The notes under the pieces were generated by a model that had not been told where the DNA came from, did not search any database, and saw only the letters and a program-made list of their open reading frames with translations. Positions 16,244-25,606 of a DNA stretch of 53,637 nt are shown here, piece by piece. The stretch is from assembly GCA_045536015.1 (NCBI GenBank), contig JAZSMS010000007.1, positions 1 to 53,637 of the forward strand. Reading direction: 5' to 3'. A program made the translations under genes and the position numbers. The stretch comes from JAZSMS01 sp045536015. Lineage in GTDB: Bacteria > Bacillota > Clostridia > Christensenellales > QALW01. Each line of letters opens with the position of its first letter. The first letter of the stretch is position 1.

Positions 16244-18577
16244 TTATTTTTTTAATTCTACAATTGTTACTCCTGCATCGCCCTCTCCGTAGGCTCCTGC
16301 ACGGTAAGATTCGACGCGTTTATTATTTTTTAAGTAATCGGTTATGGCTTTTTTAAGCGCACCCGTCCCCTTTCCGTGAATGATAGTAACACTGTTTAAA
16401 TTACTTGCAAGCACCAAGTCAAGATACATATCAACGTTTATAACAGCCTCGTCAGCAAGCTGACCTCTAACGTCAATGCTTGAAGAAACGCTTGTTTGCG
16501 ATCTTTTTATCTTAATTCCGCCTGCAACTTTATTTTCTTTCTTTTTGGAAGAATACGTAAGCTCGCTTGCATTAACTTCCATTTGAACAGAATCAAACGC
16601 AACTTTAACCTTGCCACGCGAATTTGGCAACGTTTGTAATATTCCGTCTTTATCAAGCATGGGCGAATAAACCGTCATACCTATGGTAAATTCTTTTATC
16701 GGCTCGCCAACCTTAATCGCTTTTTGTTCTTCTTGCTTTTTGTTAAGCTTTTTTCGCTCCTCGCGCGCCTTAAAAATAGCCGACGGATCCGCCGTGGCAG
16801 ACAGTTGCTTCATATTTTCTATAATCTTATTAGCTTCTTCAAGAGCTTTTTCGCGTATTTTTTCGGCTTCTTTATTTGCATCGGCAAGCAGTTTTTCTCT
16901 TTGCTTTTCAAAGCGAATTTGCTCGCTTTCCATTTTTTGCTTTTGAATATTTATCTCGTGCTTAATCTGCGCCGCTTCTGCACGTTTAGCCTCGGCAGTT
17001 GCCCTATATTCCTCTGCGTTTGTAAGTACCTTGTTAAGTCTTTTTGAATCTTCGTCAACGTAGCTTCGCGCGCGGTCAATTAAGTATTTATCAAGGCCCA
17101 ATCTAGACGAAATTAAAAACGCATTACTGTTTCCGGGAACACCTACTAAAAGCTTATACGTAGGTAATAAATCAACAGTATCAAACTCAACGCTTGCGTT
17201 CTCCGCCCCTGCGCGTTCAATCGAATATGCTTTAAGCTCGGCATAGTGCGAGGTAACAACGGTGCGTATTTTTCTTTTTCTAAGTTCTTCTAAAATAGAC
17301 ATCGCAAGCGCCGCGCCTTCGGTTGGGTCGGTACCTGCACCAAGCTCATCAAACAAAACAAGAGAATCGGGCGTAACCTCGCGCATTATCTGCGCAATTT
17401 TTTTCATATGCGAAGAAAACGTACTAAGACTTTGCTGAATACTTTGCTCGTCACCAATATCAGCAAAAATATTATCAAACACGGGCATTTGCGAGCCGAG
17501 GCACGCAGGAATAAACATACCCGACTGTGTCATAAGTGCAAATAAGCCTATCGTTTTTAACGTAACGGTTTTTCCTCCCGTATTGGGTCCCGTTATTAAA
17601 AGTTGGGTAAATTCTTTTCCAAGCCAAACAGTTATAGGAACTACAGCCTTTTTATCAATAAGCGGATGCCGTCCTTTTATAATTTTTACAAAGAGCTTAT
17701 CGTTTATCTCGGGCGAAACAGCGTCAAGCTCTTTTGCAAAGCGCGCACGCGCAAAAATTAAATCAAGCGCCGTAAGAATTTTTTGGTCTTCAACAAGCGC
17801 TTCGGCAAAAACGTGCAAACGATAAGAAAAATCACCGATAATTCGCTCTATCTCATCACGCTCATCAAGTTTAAGCTTACGTATATCGTTATTTATCTCA
17901 ACAACCGCCATAGGCTCAATAAACAGGGTTGCACCGCTTGAAGATTGATCGTGCACTATTCCGGGCACTTTGCTCTTATTTCCCGCCAAAACGGGTAAAA
18001 CGTACCTATCGTTGCGTATGGTAATTATATTTTCCTGCAAAAGTCCGTTATTTTCTAAATTTTTAAGTACCGCATTTAGTTTATCCTTAATGCTTTCGCT
18101 TAAATTTCTTATTTTTCGTCTGATGCTTGACAAAGTTACGCTAGCGCAGTCTGCAATCTCAGTATCACTTAAAATGCAGGTAAAAATTTCATTTTCTAAA
18201 TCTTCAATAGGAACCAAAGCGCGCGCAAGATCATAAATTCTGCCCAAAAAATCTTCGCGCGAATCAAGAATTCCTCTTGCATTCCTTACAGATTTCAAAA
18301 AAGATGCAACCTTTAAAAGTTCTCCAAACGAAAGCTGTGCACCTACCGTTACTCTCGGCAAAATTAAACTAACGTCGCTACACGAAATTATAGGTGAAGA
18401 ATTTTTCACCTCAAGTAATTCAAACGCTTCTTTAGTTTCGCTTTGCAACAAGCGCACCTCTGCATGTGAATACACAGGCATAATGCTTTCTGCACTCTTT
18501 TTGCCTGCAGAAGTTACCGCGTGCTTTGCAAGCATTAAACGAATTTTATCAAAATCAAGAGTTTTAATATTATCCAT
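16244..18577 (-). CDS. mutS2: MutS2 family ATPase/endonuclease
   Basis: 777 residues, normal for MutS2. MutS core with Walker A GPNTGGKT (about 329-336) and Walker B LVLFDELGAGTDP (about 400); there is no MutS mismatch-recognition domain. A long charged coiled coil (about 510-620) precedes KOW-like and C-terminal Smr domains (from about 700, IDVRGQ, then HGKGTGALK). MutS2 splits collided ribosomes and limits recombination in Bacillota. Its promoter is at 18607-18635, and it could read into the two-component operon. Confidence 0.95.
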   Translation of the reverse strand: MDNIKTLDFDKIRLMLAKHAVTSAGKKSAESIMPVYSHAEVRLLQSETKEAFELLEVKNSSPIISCSDVSLILPRVTVGAQLSFGELLKVASFLKSVRNARGILDSREDFLGRIYDLARALVPIEDLENEIFTCILSDTEIADCASVTLSSIRRKIRNLSESIKDKLNAVLKNLENNGLLQENIITIRNDRYVLPVLAGNKSKVPGIVHDQSSSGATLFIEPMAVVEINNDIRKLKLDERDEIERIIGDFSYRLHVFAEALVEDQKILTALDLIFARARFAKELDAVSPEINDKLFVKIIKGRHPLIDKKAVVPITVWLGKEFTQLLITGPNTGGKTVTLKTIGLFALMTQSGMFIPACLGSQMPVFDNIFADIGDEQSIQQSLSTFSSHMKKIAQIMREVTPDSLVLFDELGAGTDPTEGAALAMSILEELRKRKIRTVVTSHYAELKAYSIERAGAENASVEFDTVDLLPTYKLLVGVPGNSNAFLISSRLGLDKYLIDRARSYVDEDSKRLNKVLTNAEEYRATAEAKRAEAAQIKHEINIQKQKMESEQIRFEKQREKLLADANKEAEKIREKALEEANKIIENMKQLSATADPSAIFKAREERKKLNKKQEEQKAIKVGEPIKEFTIGMTVYSPMLDKDGILQTLPNSRGKVKVAFDSVQMEVNASELTYSSKKKENKVAGGIKIKRSQTSVSSSIDVRGQLADEAVINVDMYLDLVLASNLNSVTIIHGKGTGALKKAITDYLKNNKRVESYRAGAYGEGDAGVTIVELKK

Positions 18578-18606
18578 ATCTTCTCCAAGAAAATCTTTAT
18601 ATAATT

Positions 18607-18635
18607 ATTTTACCCTAAACTTAATATATTTGCAA
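18607..18635 (-). promoter_or_regulatory. Promoter of mutS2
   Basis: Minus strand TTGCAA (18630-18635), 17-bp spacer, TAAAAT (18607-18612), ~30 nt before the ATG at 18577. Divergent from the sortase promoter. Confidence 0.65.
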
Positions 18636-18663
18636 TCAAAATAAAATAATATATAAAAATATA

Positions 18664-18712
18664 GTGCAATTTTATTACTTATGTGATATAATAAACTTGA
18701 GTAAATTTACTC
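18664..18712 (+). promoter_or_regulatory. Extended -10 promoter of sortase operon with a palindrome at the start site
   Basis: TGATATAAT gives TATAAT at 18687-18692 with an extended TGn; the -35 (GTGCAA, 18664-18669) is weak. A perfect 14-bp palindrome, GAGTAAATTTACTC (18699-18712), lies at the predicted +1 to +14 and could be an operator. Confidence 0.6.
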
Positions 18713-18730
18713 ACTGTTTGGAGGCTATTA

Positions 18731-20182
18731 ATGAGAGAATATAAATCAGTAAAAATTAAAAAAAGAACTCGTCTTCAACCTGAGCATATTAAATTTTTGC
18801 TTTACAGAGTTCTTCCTATAATTTTAGTAGTTGTGCTTTCGGTTTCAGCATTTACTATCTGTGAAAAGAAAATAAGCGAAATTATTGCAGAACAAAAATA
18901 TTCTTCGCTTGCAGGTCGCGGTACAGTTGACGATCCACTTTCTGCAGACTACGAGCAAACAAGCGTTGACTGGACTTCTGCTTACAGTTCGCTTGACCCA
19001 GATGGATTTGATCCGCTTGCACTTTCTCCGCTTGGCGTTGTTGACGATATCCGTCCTTCTTCCTCGCTTACCTCGAATATTTACGAGCGTTATTACGGAT
19101 ATTCCAACAAGCAGTCAAAAATCTGGTCAATTCACGATTCTGTCAACAGTGACGTTAGTGCCTGGATATATATGTACGGCCTTGGCATCAACTATCCCGT
19201 TGCTCAAGAAACTGCCGAAAATAAAGAATATTATTTAACGCACACCTACGATAAGGCAAAATCAACCTCGGGAACGATATACATTCCCTCGGAATGCAGT
19301 ATTAACCCAATGTCAAAAAACCTTATCTTATTTGGTCACAATATGCGCGACAACACTATGTTTGCTACGCTTGAAAATTTTTTGGTAGGAACAAAGGCAT
19401 ATTTTAATTCGCACAAATATATTTTTCTAGATACGCTTTACGGCACCTATCGTTACGAAATATACAGTGTTTACAAAACTACTCCCGAAGATATTTATCT
19501 CCGCACGGGTTTTGCAAGCAATTCGGACTTTTTATCCTGGTGTGCCCAAACTCAGCAGCGCAGCAATTATAAAAACGAAGCTGTTTCGTTTTCTGCCACC
19601 GACAGAACAATAACATTATCCACCTGCGATGATACTGCAAAATATAGAATTATTGTTCACGCAAAGCTTGTATTCCCCATTCCTACCGACGATATTGACG
19701 AAACGTATTCGCCTGATTTCAATAATCCCGATAACAGCAACATTTCGTCTGATATCCCCGATAATTCAACCTCTGCTAACGATAAATACGACTTTAAGGT
19801 TGACGACAGGTATATCGTAACTCTTAAAGACCCCACAAGTACTATGCGTCTTCGTAGCGGTGCTTCTACAACAAGTCAGGTTGTAGGCAGTCTTGCACAC
19901 GGCACGCAGGTTGCTATTTTAGAGAATAAAGACAAAGATTGGGTAAAAGTTAAAACTATTGGCGGTATGGAAGGCTATATGCTTAAACAATACCTTGTTT
20001 TTGACGAAGATTTTTCGTTTACTATTCCAACGGCAACCGTAGCGCCGCCCGAGAATAATTTGGTAACACCTACTCCTACGGCGCCGCCTGAGGTTACTCC
20101 TACACCCGAGGTTACTCCCGAGGCTACGCAGGAGCCTACACCAACACTAGCACCTACACCCGAAACCACACCCACTACATAA
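18731..20182 (+). CDS. Class B-like sortase with C-terminal SH3b domain and Pro/Thr-rich tail
   Basis: 483 residues. A basic N-terminus and one membrane helix (about 25-45) are followed by a sortase domain (about 130-315) with the catalytic triad His203 (FGHNM), Cys299 (LSTCDD) and Arg306 (AKYRIIVH). Then an SH3b-like domain (about 358-425, TMRLRSGASTTSQVVGSL) and a tail of PTPxxTPE repeats (about 430-483). Sortases join surface proteins to peptidoglycan or pilins. The SH3b part may hold the enzyme on the wall. No LPxTG or NPxTN substrate is seen next to it. ATG follows TTGGAGG. Confidence 0.85.
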   Translation: MREYKSVKIKKRTRLQPEHIKFLLYRVLPIILVVVLSVSAFTICEKKISEIIAEQKYSSLAGRGTVDDPLSADYEQTSVDWTSAYSSLDPDGFDPLALSPLGVVDDIRPSSSLTSNIYERYYGYSNKQSKIWSIHDSVNSDVSAWIYMYGLGINYPVAQETAENKEYYLTHTYDKAKSTSGTIYIPSECSINPMSKNLILFGHNMRDNTMFATLENFLVGTKAYFNSHKYIFLDTLYGTYRYEIYSVYKTTPEDIYLRTGFASNSDFLSWCAQTQQRSNYKNEAVSFSATDRTITLSTCDDTAKYRIIVHAKLVFPIPTDDIDETYSPDFNNPDNSNISSDIPDNSTSANDKYDFKVDDRYIVTLKDPTSTMRLRSGASTTSQVVGSLAHGTQVAILENKDKDWVKVKTIGGMEGYMLKQYLVFDEDFSFTIPTATVAPPENNLVTPTPTAPPEVTPTPEVTPEATQEPTPTLAPTPETTPTT

Positions 20183-20192
20183 GGAGAATTTT

Positions 20193-21017
20193 ATGAGCGA
20201 AATTAGACAATCTAACGGCCAATTCATTATGCTTGGCGAGACTAAAATCAGATATTTTGAACAAGGCGAAGGCGAAACCGTTTTATTTATTCACGGTCTT
20301 GGTCAGGCAATGTATACTTTTCGCCGAAATGTACTTGAGCTTGCAAAGCACTGCCACGTTGTTTCTATTGACTTGATTGGTCACGGTCTTTCCTCGTGTG
20401 TTGATTGCGAATATACTATTGCCGACTTTTCAAAATTACTTGCCGACTTTATGGATGCAATGAATATTGAAAAAGCAACGTTGGTAGGCTTTTCTACCGG
20501 CGCTATGATTGCTCTTGACGTTGCCGAAAATTACCCCGACCTTGTTAAGCGTCTTGTACTTTTATCCCCCGGCGGAATAACAAAATCGTATCCATCACAA
20601 ATTAAAAACCTAAAAAAACCTTTTCTTGCGGATTTACTCTTCACCTTCTTTAGTAAGTCAATGATCAAAAAAGTACTTATGCAGGCATATTACAATCCAT
20701 CGTTTGTAAAAAAAGACGTTATCGAGCATTATTACAAGATATTATCTAATTCAAGCACGCGCGATGCATTTATTACCTCCGTTGCAAATTGGGACGATTT
20801 AAACGTATATGAAAACCTCTCTTTAGTTTCTGCCCCATCTTATATCTTTTGGGGAGAAGAAGATACTTTCCATCCCATTTTAATGCTTGAAACGTTTGAA
20901 GAAGAACTTTCTGACGTTTACGTTGCAACCCTTGCTTCTTGCGGGCATATGGTTCACGAAGAACGCGCAAACGAAATTAATCAAAAGCTTATATCAATTA
21001 TTTCATCAAATGATTAA
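20193..21017 (+). CDS. Alpha/beta-fold hydrolase
   Basis: 274 residues. Oxyanion motif HGLG (34-37), nucleophile elbow GFSTG with Ser101, acid in WGEEDTFHP (about 225), and catalytic His in CGHMVHEE (about 250). A cap region at about 130-190 contains a hydrophobic helix. The substrate cannot be told; family members include esterases, lactonases and C-C hydrolases. The gene lies 10 bp after the sortase and is likely co-transcribed. Confidence 0.87.
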   Translation: MSEIRQSNGQFIMLGETKIRYFEQGEGETVLFIHGLGQAMYTFRRNVLELAKHCHVVSIDLIGHGLSSCVDCEYTIADFSKLLADFMDAMNIEKATLVGFSTGAMIALDVAENYPDLVKRLVLLSPGGITKSYPSQIKNLKKPFLADLLFTFFSKSMIKKVLMQAYYNPSFVKKDVIEHYYKILSNSSTRDAFITSVANWDDLNVYENLSLVSAPSYIFWGEEDTFHPILMLETFEEELSDVYVATLASCGHMVHEERANEINQKLISIISSND

Positions 21018-21023
21018 ACAAGT

Positions 21024-21053
21024 AAAACGGCAGTTTTAACTGCCGTTTTTTTA
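21024..21053 (+). terminator. Terminator of the sortase-hydrolase operon
   Basis: Strong inverted repeat AAAACGGCAGTT/AACTGCCGTTTT (21024-21049), followed by further Ts. Confidence 0.92.
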
Positions 21054-21093
21054 TTCCCAAAACCAAGTGATAGTCGCGTTGCTTAAAAAAAAC

Positions 21094-21113
21094 AAGTCCG
21101 CTTTAGCGGACTT
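21094..21113 (-). terminator. Terminator of the pgi-cpsCDB operon
   Basis: 8-bp stem AAGTCCGC/GCGGACTT (21094-21101 with 21106-21113), TTTA loop, and on the minus strand a run of eight Ts. It overlaps the last two bases of the cpsB-like stop codon. Confidence 0.88.
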
Positions 21114-21798
21114 ATTTATAAAATAAATTTTTTGCATTTTTAAAAAGATAATCCATTTGTTCTTCGTTTAAATATTTTGAAAGCAAATTAAAATTTATTG
21201 TACGTTGTTCTAAATCGTGAGCATCCGTTCCACAAAGATGAATAAGGCCTAAATCAATATATTGCTTGATCTTTCTCCTATCTCTGCGCTTTAAAAGCGC
21301 CGCATTGTCAAATTGCACAAGACAGCCAATATCATTAAGCCACACAAGACCTTTGTAATTAAAAAGCCATCTATATCGCTCTACGTGCGCGATTATCGGA
21401 ATAACAGAATAGTTTGCAAACAACTTATTTATTTGAGGCTCAAGCTTTTTTTGCTTTCTCATACTATCCGGCAATTCGATAAGCATATATCTCGTACCCT
21501 GATAGCATAATTCATCAAGGCTTTCGTTAGAAAAAATATTTCTCGAAAGCAACACTTCTGCACCAAGTCTTACCTTTATGCCTTCGTTTTGAAAAATAAG
21601 TTTTGTCTGTTTAAAAATTTTTTTGCGGTTTGCAATAAATTCATTAAGTTGGCCATGGTTAGAGTAAAAATGCGGTGTTAAGCAAACCTCGTCTACTCCC
21701 TGTTCTTTTAACAGTTTAACAAGTTCCAACACAGTTTTTTCATCTTTTGCGCCATCATCAATTCCTGGCAAAAGATGCGAATGAACATCAATTTTCAT
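21112..21798 (-). CDS. cpsB: PHP-type protein tyrosine phosphatase (CpsB/YwqE)
   Basis: 228 residues. The metal-binding motifs of the PHP fold are in order: HSHLLPGIDDGA (6-17), TPHFYSN (about 41), IIAHVERY (about 135-142) and GTDAHD (about 190). It is a Mn-dependent phosphatase that removes phosphate from the BY-kinase of the next gene upstream, as CpsB and YwqE do. Its ATG overlaps the kinase stop by 4 bp. Confidence 0.92.
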   Translation of the reverse strand: MKIDVHSHLLPGIDDGAKDEKTVLELVKLLKEQGVDEVCLTPHFYSNHGQLNEFIANRKKIFKQTKLIFQNEGIKVRLGAEVLLSRNIFSNESLDELCYQGTRYMLIELPDSMRKQKKLEPQINKLFANYSVIPIIAHVERYRWLFNYKGLVWLNDIGCLVQFDNAALLKRRDRRKIKQYIDLGLIHLCGTDAHDLEQRTINFNLLSKYLNEEQMDYLFKNAKNLFYK

Positions 21799-22481
21799 CG
21801 ATAATACTTGTATTTGTATGAATATTTGCCATAACGTTTTTCGTACGCACGACTTCCATTCAAAACAAAGCCTAATATTTTTGCATTAAAGCGTTTAAGA
21901 TTTTCAATTGCTTTATCAATTTCATTACGGTCAGAACGCTTTTCGTATGCAACAAATACAACGCCGTCAGAGTGTGAAATAAGAGCAAGCGCATCAGCAA
22001 CAACGTTGATCGGAGGTGTGTCGATAATTATATAGTCATAATCCTCTTCAAGCATCTCAAGAAGCTCAAAAAACCTCTCACTTGTAAGCAACTCCGAAGG
22101 ATTTGGCGATATAACGCCACCGCAAATTACCGAAAGATTTGTGTTAGGAACAGTTTGAATAATTTCGTTAAGCTCACACATACCGCTTAAATAGTTAGTT
22201 AAGCCGGGTGTGTTTTTTATTTTGAAAAATTTTGCAACGTCTGGCTTTCTTAAATCGCAATCAATTAAAAGCACGCGTGAATTTATCTGCTTTGAAAAAA
22301 CTGCGGCAATATTACAACTTGTAGTAGTTTTTCCAACGTGTGCAAGAGCGCTTGTTATAAGTATCTTTTTGCAACCCTTTTTAGCAACAGAAAGAGCAAT
22401 GTTCATTCTTGCGATTTTATAAGCTTCAACGGTGATGAAATTTACACTGCTATCCGAAATTTTTCTGTTTTTCTTAGCCAT
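21795..22481 (-). CDS. cpsD: Bacterial tyrosine kinase (CpsD/YwqD)
   Basis: 228 residues from ATG 22481, which has GGAGG 9 bp upstream; ATG 22490 is in frame but directly abuts that site. Walker A is AHVGKTT, Walker A' LLIDCDLRKPD and Walker B IIIDTPP. The C-terminus holds seven tyrosines in 16 residues (YEKRYGKYSYKYKYYR), the autophosphorylation cluster of BY-kinases. It acts with the CpsC membrane activator. Together they control chain length and timing of capsule or exopolysaccharide synthesis. Confidence 0.93.
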   Translation of the reverse strand: MAKKNRKISDSSVNFITVEAYKIARMNIALSVAKKGCKKILITSALAHVGKTTTSCNIAAVFSKQINSRVLLIDCDLRKPDVAKFFKIKNTPGLTNYLSGMCELNEIIQTVPNTNLSVICGGVISPNPSELLTSERFFELLEMLEEDYDYIIIDTPPINVVADALALISHSDGVVFVAYEKRSDRNEIDKAIENLKRFNAKILGFVLNGSRAYEKRYGKYSYKYKYYR

Positions 22482-23196
22482 TTTTTTCATCCTCCGTTTT
22501 ACTTATATGAGAATAATAACTATTCTTATTTATTTTAATGTTAAAATCAGGAACTACTGCAATAATAGGAAGTCCGTATCTCTCCGTTAAGTCGGCTTCT
22601 TCATTGATCTTATGATCAGTAATTTCAAGTACAACAAACAAAGCTACTAAAACAATTGCCGTTGCACAAGCCGCTATAACTGCATTTAAAAACGGATTTG
22701 GTGCAGACGGGCTTGTAGGAATTTCGGGACTTTCGTAAACCGCAACGGTTATACGGCTTGTTCCACCAAGCATCTGTGATACAAATTCAGGTGCACATTC
22801 TCCAACAGCCTTTGCTACTGCATACGCACTTTCGGGAGAACTATCCGAAGCTACAATAGCAAGGTTGGTTGTTTCTTCCGTTGATTTAATAGAAATCGAT
22901 GGTTTGTGGTCTATTTGAGCATGATCGCGCACTGCCGTCAAAAAGTCTTTTGATTGAAAATATTGCTCGCAGTTTTTTACAACCTTACCCGCCGTAACAA
23001 GTCCGTTATTTATGTTTGCAAGCGTATCATCATCAACAGTACCGTTGATGGTTATTCCTATTTTTGCCGAATACGTCGGCGTAATTAAAAATTCGCTTCC
23101 AAAATAAGCACCTATTCCCAGGAGGAATGATAAAATTATCAAAAGCGTTATATGCTTTTTAATAATTTTAAGCAACTTTTCCAATGAAATTTCCAT
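22474..23196 (-). CDS. cpsC: Wzz-type chain-length/BY-kinase activator (CpsC)
   Basis: 240 residues. Membrane helices at about 17-36 and 165-188 enclose an outer Wzz domain; the Pro-rich stretch PTSPSAPNPF just before the second helix is the family hallmark. The C-terminal cytoplasmic tail contacts and activates CpsD. It overlaps cpsD by 8 bp and starts 18 bp after pgi, so all four genes look like one transcript. Confidence 0.9.
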   Translation of the reverse strand: MEISLEKLLKIIKKHITLLIILSFLLGIGAYFGSEFLITPTYSAKIGITINGTVDDDTLANINNGLVTAGKVVKNCEQYFQSKDFLTAVRDHAQIDHKPSISIKSTEETTNLAIVASDSSPESAYAVAKAVGECAPEFVSQMLGGTSRITVAVYESPEIPTSPSAPNPFLNAVIAACATAIVLVALFVVLEITDHKINEEADLTERYGLPIIAVVPDFNIKINKNSYYSHISKTEDEKNG

Positions 23197-23214
23197 CGTT
23201 TTTAGCTCCTAAAT

Positions 23215-24621
23215 TTAAATAATAAATTTTTCGTTCTTTTTAGGTCTAGCATCAAGTTCTTTTTTCTTCTCGTCATATCCGGGGCGTCCAAGTAAAGCGT
23301 AAGTTGCATTTTTACCTTCTTCTACACCGGGCTGGTCAAATGTATTAATTCCAAGCATAGCACCGCAGTATGCAGTTTCAAGCTCGTAGAAATACAAAAG
23401 CTGACCTATAGTAAATGCGTTTACTTCAGGAATAATTATGGTGTGGTTAAGATGACCACTCTTTAAAAGAGCATATTCGGTAGCAATTCGCTCTGCGGTA
23501 ATAAGCTCGTTCATAGTGTGTCCACAAAGGAAGTTAACATTGGGGAATTCTTCGCATCCATCGGGGATATTAACCGTTGTACGATAATTCTCCACACCGA
23601 TTATAGTTATAACCTTATCAAACGGACCTTCGGTATAAAGCTGAACCTGACTGTGCTGATCGGTAACGCCAAGAGCCTTAACCGGAGTTTGACCTACGAA
23701 CACTTCTTCACCGGCAAGATTAAATCTTTTACCTATCGATTCGCCCCAAAGCTGACAATACCAGTCGGCAATAAACTTAAGGCTATCGGCATAAGGCATC
23801 ATAACCGAAATATTGCAACCCTTTTGCATCGCAAGATATTGCATTGCCGCCGCCATCAAAGCAGGGTTTTTAAATATATCGTCGCTTGAGGCAACTTTAT
23901 CCATAAAAGCTGCACCTTCAAGCATTGCCTTAATATCAATACCACAAACTGCCGCTGCAAGCATACCAACGGGAGTCATTTCGCTAAAACGACCGCCAAC
24001 ACTATCGGGAATAATAAACATTTTAAAGCCTTCTTTTTGAACAAGCTTTATTAAATTTCCCTTTTCTTTATCGGTAGTAGCAATAATATGCTCTGCAGCC
24101 TTATCTCCAAGCTTTTTAACAAGTGCATCCCAAATGATAAGATACTGTGTCATCGTTTCGCTTGTAGAGCCCGATTTAGAAATTACGTTAAAGCACGTTT
24201 TTTCAATATCTATTACATCAAACAATGCTTCCATTCTTTCAGGATCAACATTATCCTCAACAAAAAGTTTAGGACAACCGTTACGCTTTTCTTTAGGAAG
24301 GTCGTTATAATGCAAGTGATTAAGTGCCTGCTGAACAGCAATCGGTCCAAGTGCCGAGCCACCGATACCAAGAACAACAAAATTATCAAATTTTTCTTTA
24401 ATAACCTCAGCAGTTGCTAAAATATCTTCAACAATTTCGTCTTGATTATATGGCAATTCGGTCCAACCCATCATACCCGTTCCGCGATTTGCCTTTACGT
24501 TTGCAAAAGCATCTTTTGCCTTAGGAATAATCGCCTCAATCTGCTGATAAGTAAAGCCTTTTTCGCCGATTTGATCAGCCATCATGTTGTTAACGTCAAG
24601 TTTGATTCTCATGTTTTCCAT
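23215..24621 (-). CDS. pgi: Glucose-6-phosphate isomerase
   Basis: 468 residues, typical for the Bacillota form. Sugar-phosphate binding motifs: GIGGSALGP (about 86), ISKSGSTSETMTQ (about 146), GGRFSEMTPVG (about 214) with the catalytic Glu region, and the C-terminal KKNEKF. It interconverts G6P and F6P, the branch point to hexosamines. ATG 24621 is chosen because GGGGTG lies 9 bp upstream; a GTG at 24633 lies inside that element. Confidence 0.95.
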   Translation of the reverse strand: MENMRIKLDVNNMMADQIGEKGFTYQQIEAIIPKAKDAFANVKANRGTGMMGWTELPYNQDEIVEDILATAEVIKEKFDNFVVLGIGGSALGPIAVQQALNHLHYNDLPKEKRNGCPKLFVEDNVDPERMEALFDVIDIEKTCFNVISKSGSTSETMTQYLIIWDALVKKLGDKAAEHIIATTDKEKGNLIKLVQKEGFKMFIIPDSVGGRFSEMTPVGMLAAAVCGIDIKAMLEGAAFMDKVASSDDIFKNPALMAAAMQYLAMQKGCNISVMMPYADSLKFIADWYCQLWGESIGKRFNLAGEEVFVGQTPVKALGVTDQHSQVQLYTEGPFDKVITIIGVENYRTTVNIPDGCEEFPNVNFLCGHTMNELITAERIATEYALLKSGHLNHTIIIPEVNAFTIGQLLYFYELETAYCGAMLGINTFDQPGVEEGKNATYALLGRPGYDEKKKELDARPKKNEKFII

Positions 24622-24654
24622 AAAAATAAGCACCCCATTTTAAGTATTTAATTT

Positions 24655-24683
24655 ATTGTACCACTAATGGCACATTTTTGCAA
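24655..24683 (-). promoter_or_regulatory. Sigma-A promoter of the pgi-cpsCDB operon
   Basis: Minus strand TTGCAA (24678-24683), 17-bp spacer, TACAAT (24655-24660) with extended TGG. Confidence 0.8.
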
Positions 24684-24704
24684 CCTTTTTTAAAATATAA
24701 CGGT

Positions 24705-25055
24705 TTATTTATCGGTGTAAACAAACATATTTTCACCGTTATTCCACAAATGTTCAAGATTATAAAAAATTCTGTCCTCATCTTTAAAAATATGAACAAG
24801 AACATCAGAAAAATCAACAATTATCCATCTTGCCTCATCGTAGCCGTCAATTCTGAAAATTTGCTCGTTTTGCTTTTTTGCCTGCTCTTCAATGTTATCG
24901 CAAATTGCCTTAACCTGCGCTGCACTTTGAGCAGAACAAATAATAAATTTATCAGCAATAACACTCATTTTAGAAATATCAATAACCGCAATATTATTTG
25001 CTTTTTTATCGGCAGCCGCCTCGCATATAAGCTTTACTTTTTCGTTTAATTCCAT
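24705..25055 (-). CDS. rsfS: Ribosomal silencing factor RsfS (YbeB/Iojap)
   Basis: 116 residues, normal length. Core motifs DISKMSVIADKFIICSAQS and RIDGYDEARWIIVDFSDVLV, then HIF and RIFYNLEHLW, are diagnostic. RsfS binds ribosomal protein L14 and keeps the large subunit apart from the small one during starvation. It overlaps the yqeK stop by one base and follows the nadD-yqeK-rsfS order common in Bacillota. Confidence 0.95.
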   Translation of the reverse strand: MELNEKVKLICEAAADKKANNIAVIDISKMSVIADKFIICSAQSAAQVKAICDNIEEQAKKQNEQIFRIDGYDEARWIIVDFSDVLVHIFKDEDRIFYNLEHLWNNGENMFVYTDK

Positions 25056-25606
25056 TAGTTTTCCCCTTTTAAATCTTTAATCGTTTCTATTGTTAAGTGA
25101 TGAATCTTATTTCCGTTTGAACTTTCAAATCTTACAACATTTTCAAGACTTTGAAGCACGCCGTCTTTGATTGAAATTTTTGTTTTTTTACGTATCTCTT
25201 CTACTCCGTCATATTCGCGCCCATCTTCTATTGCATCAGCTAAAAAAACTATCATTTCTTCTATCGACATTTTGGGCCTACCCGTAGTATGAAAGCGTAT
25301 GCAATCAAGAATTTTTTTATCAAAAATTCCAAATTCTTCCTCTGCTTTAATTGCACCAAGCGGTGCGTGAATAACTTTTGAATAGTCTGCAAAGTCTGAT
25401 ATTTTTTCAAGATGTTCCTCCGTCGGAACATCTTTTTTTGCACAGTCGTGCAACAGCGCCGCTAAAAACACGGTATCTCTGTTTGCATTAGTCCCTACGC
25501 ACAGTTCCATTGCCATTTGCACAGTCCTTAGCGTATGCAAGAACGTGCGTTCGGGCAAATCTTGCTTTAATTTTTGTTTTATCTGTTCAATCTTTGTATA
25601 ATTCAT
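25055..25606 (-). CDS. yqeK: YqeK-type HD-domain diadenosine tetraphosphatase
   Basis: 183 residues. The HD motif is ALLHDCAKKD (about 51-60), with an earlier His in FLHTLRTVQMA and a later Asp in FLADAIEDGREYDGV. YqeK enzymes split Ap4A symmetrically into two ADP. It overlaps nadD by 20 bp and rsfS by 1 bp. Confidence 0.9.
   Translation of the reverse strand: MNYTKIEQIKQKLKQDLPERTFLHTLRTVQMAMELCVGTNANRDTVFLAALLHDCAKKDVPTEEHLEKISDFADYSKVIHAPLGAIKAEEEFGIFDKKILDCIRFHTTGRPKMSIEEMIVFLADAIEDGREYDGVEEIRKKTKISIKDGVLQSLENVVRFESSNGNKIHHLTIETIKDLKGEN

Noticed and set aside
19975..20175. Antisense Gly/Val-rich frame opposite the sortase tail
   Set aside because: It is the complement of the TPTPE repeat codons, with no ribosome site or promoter.
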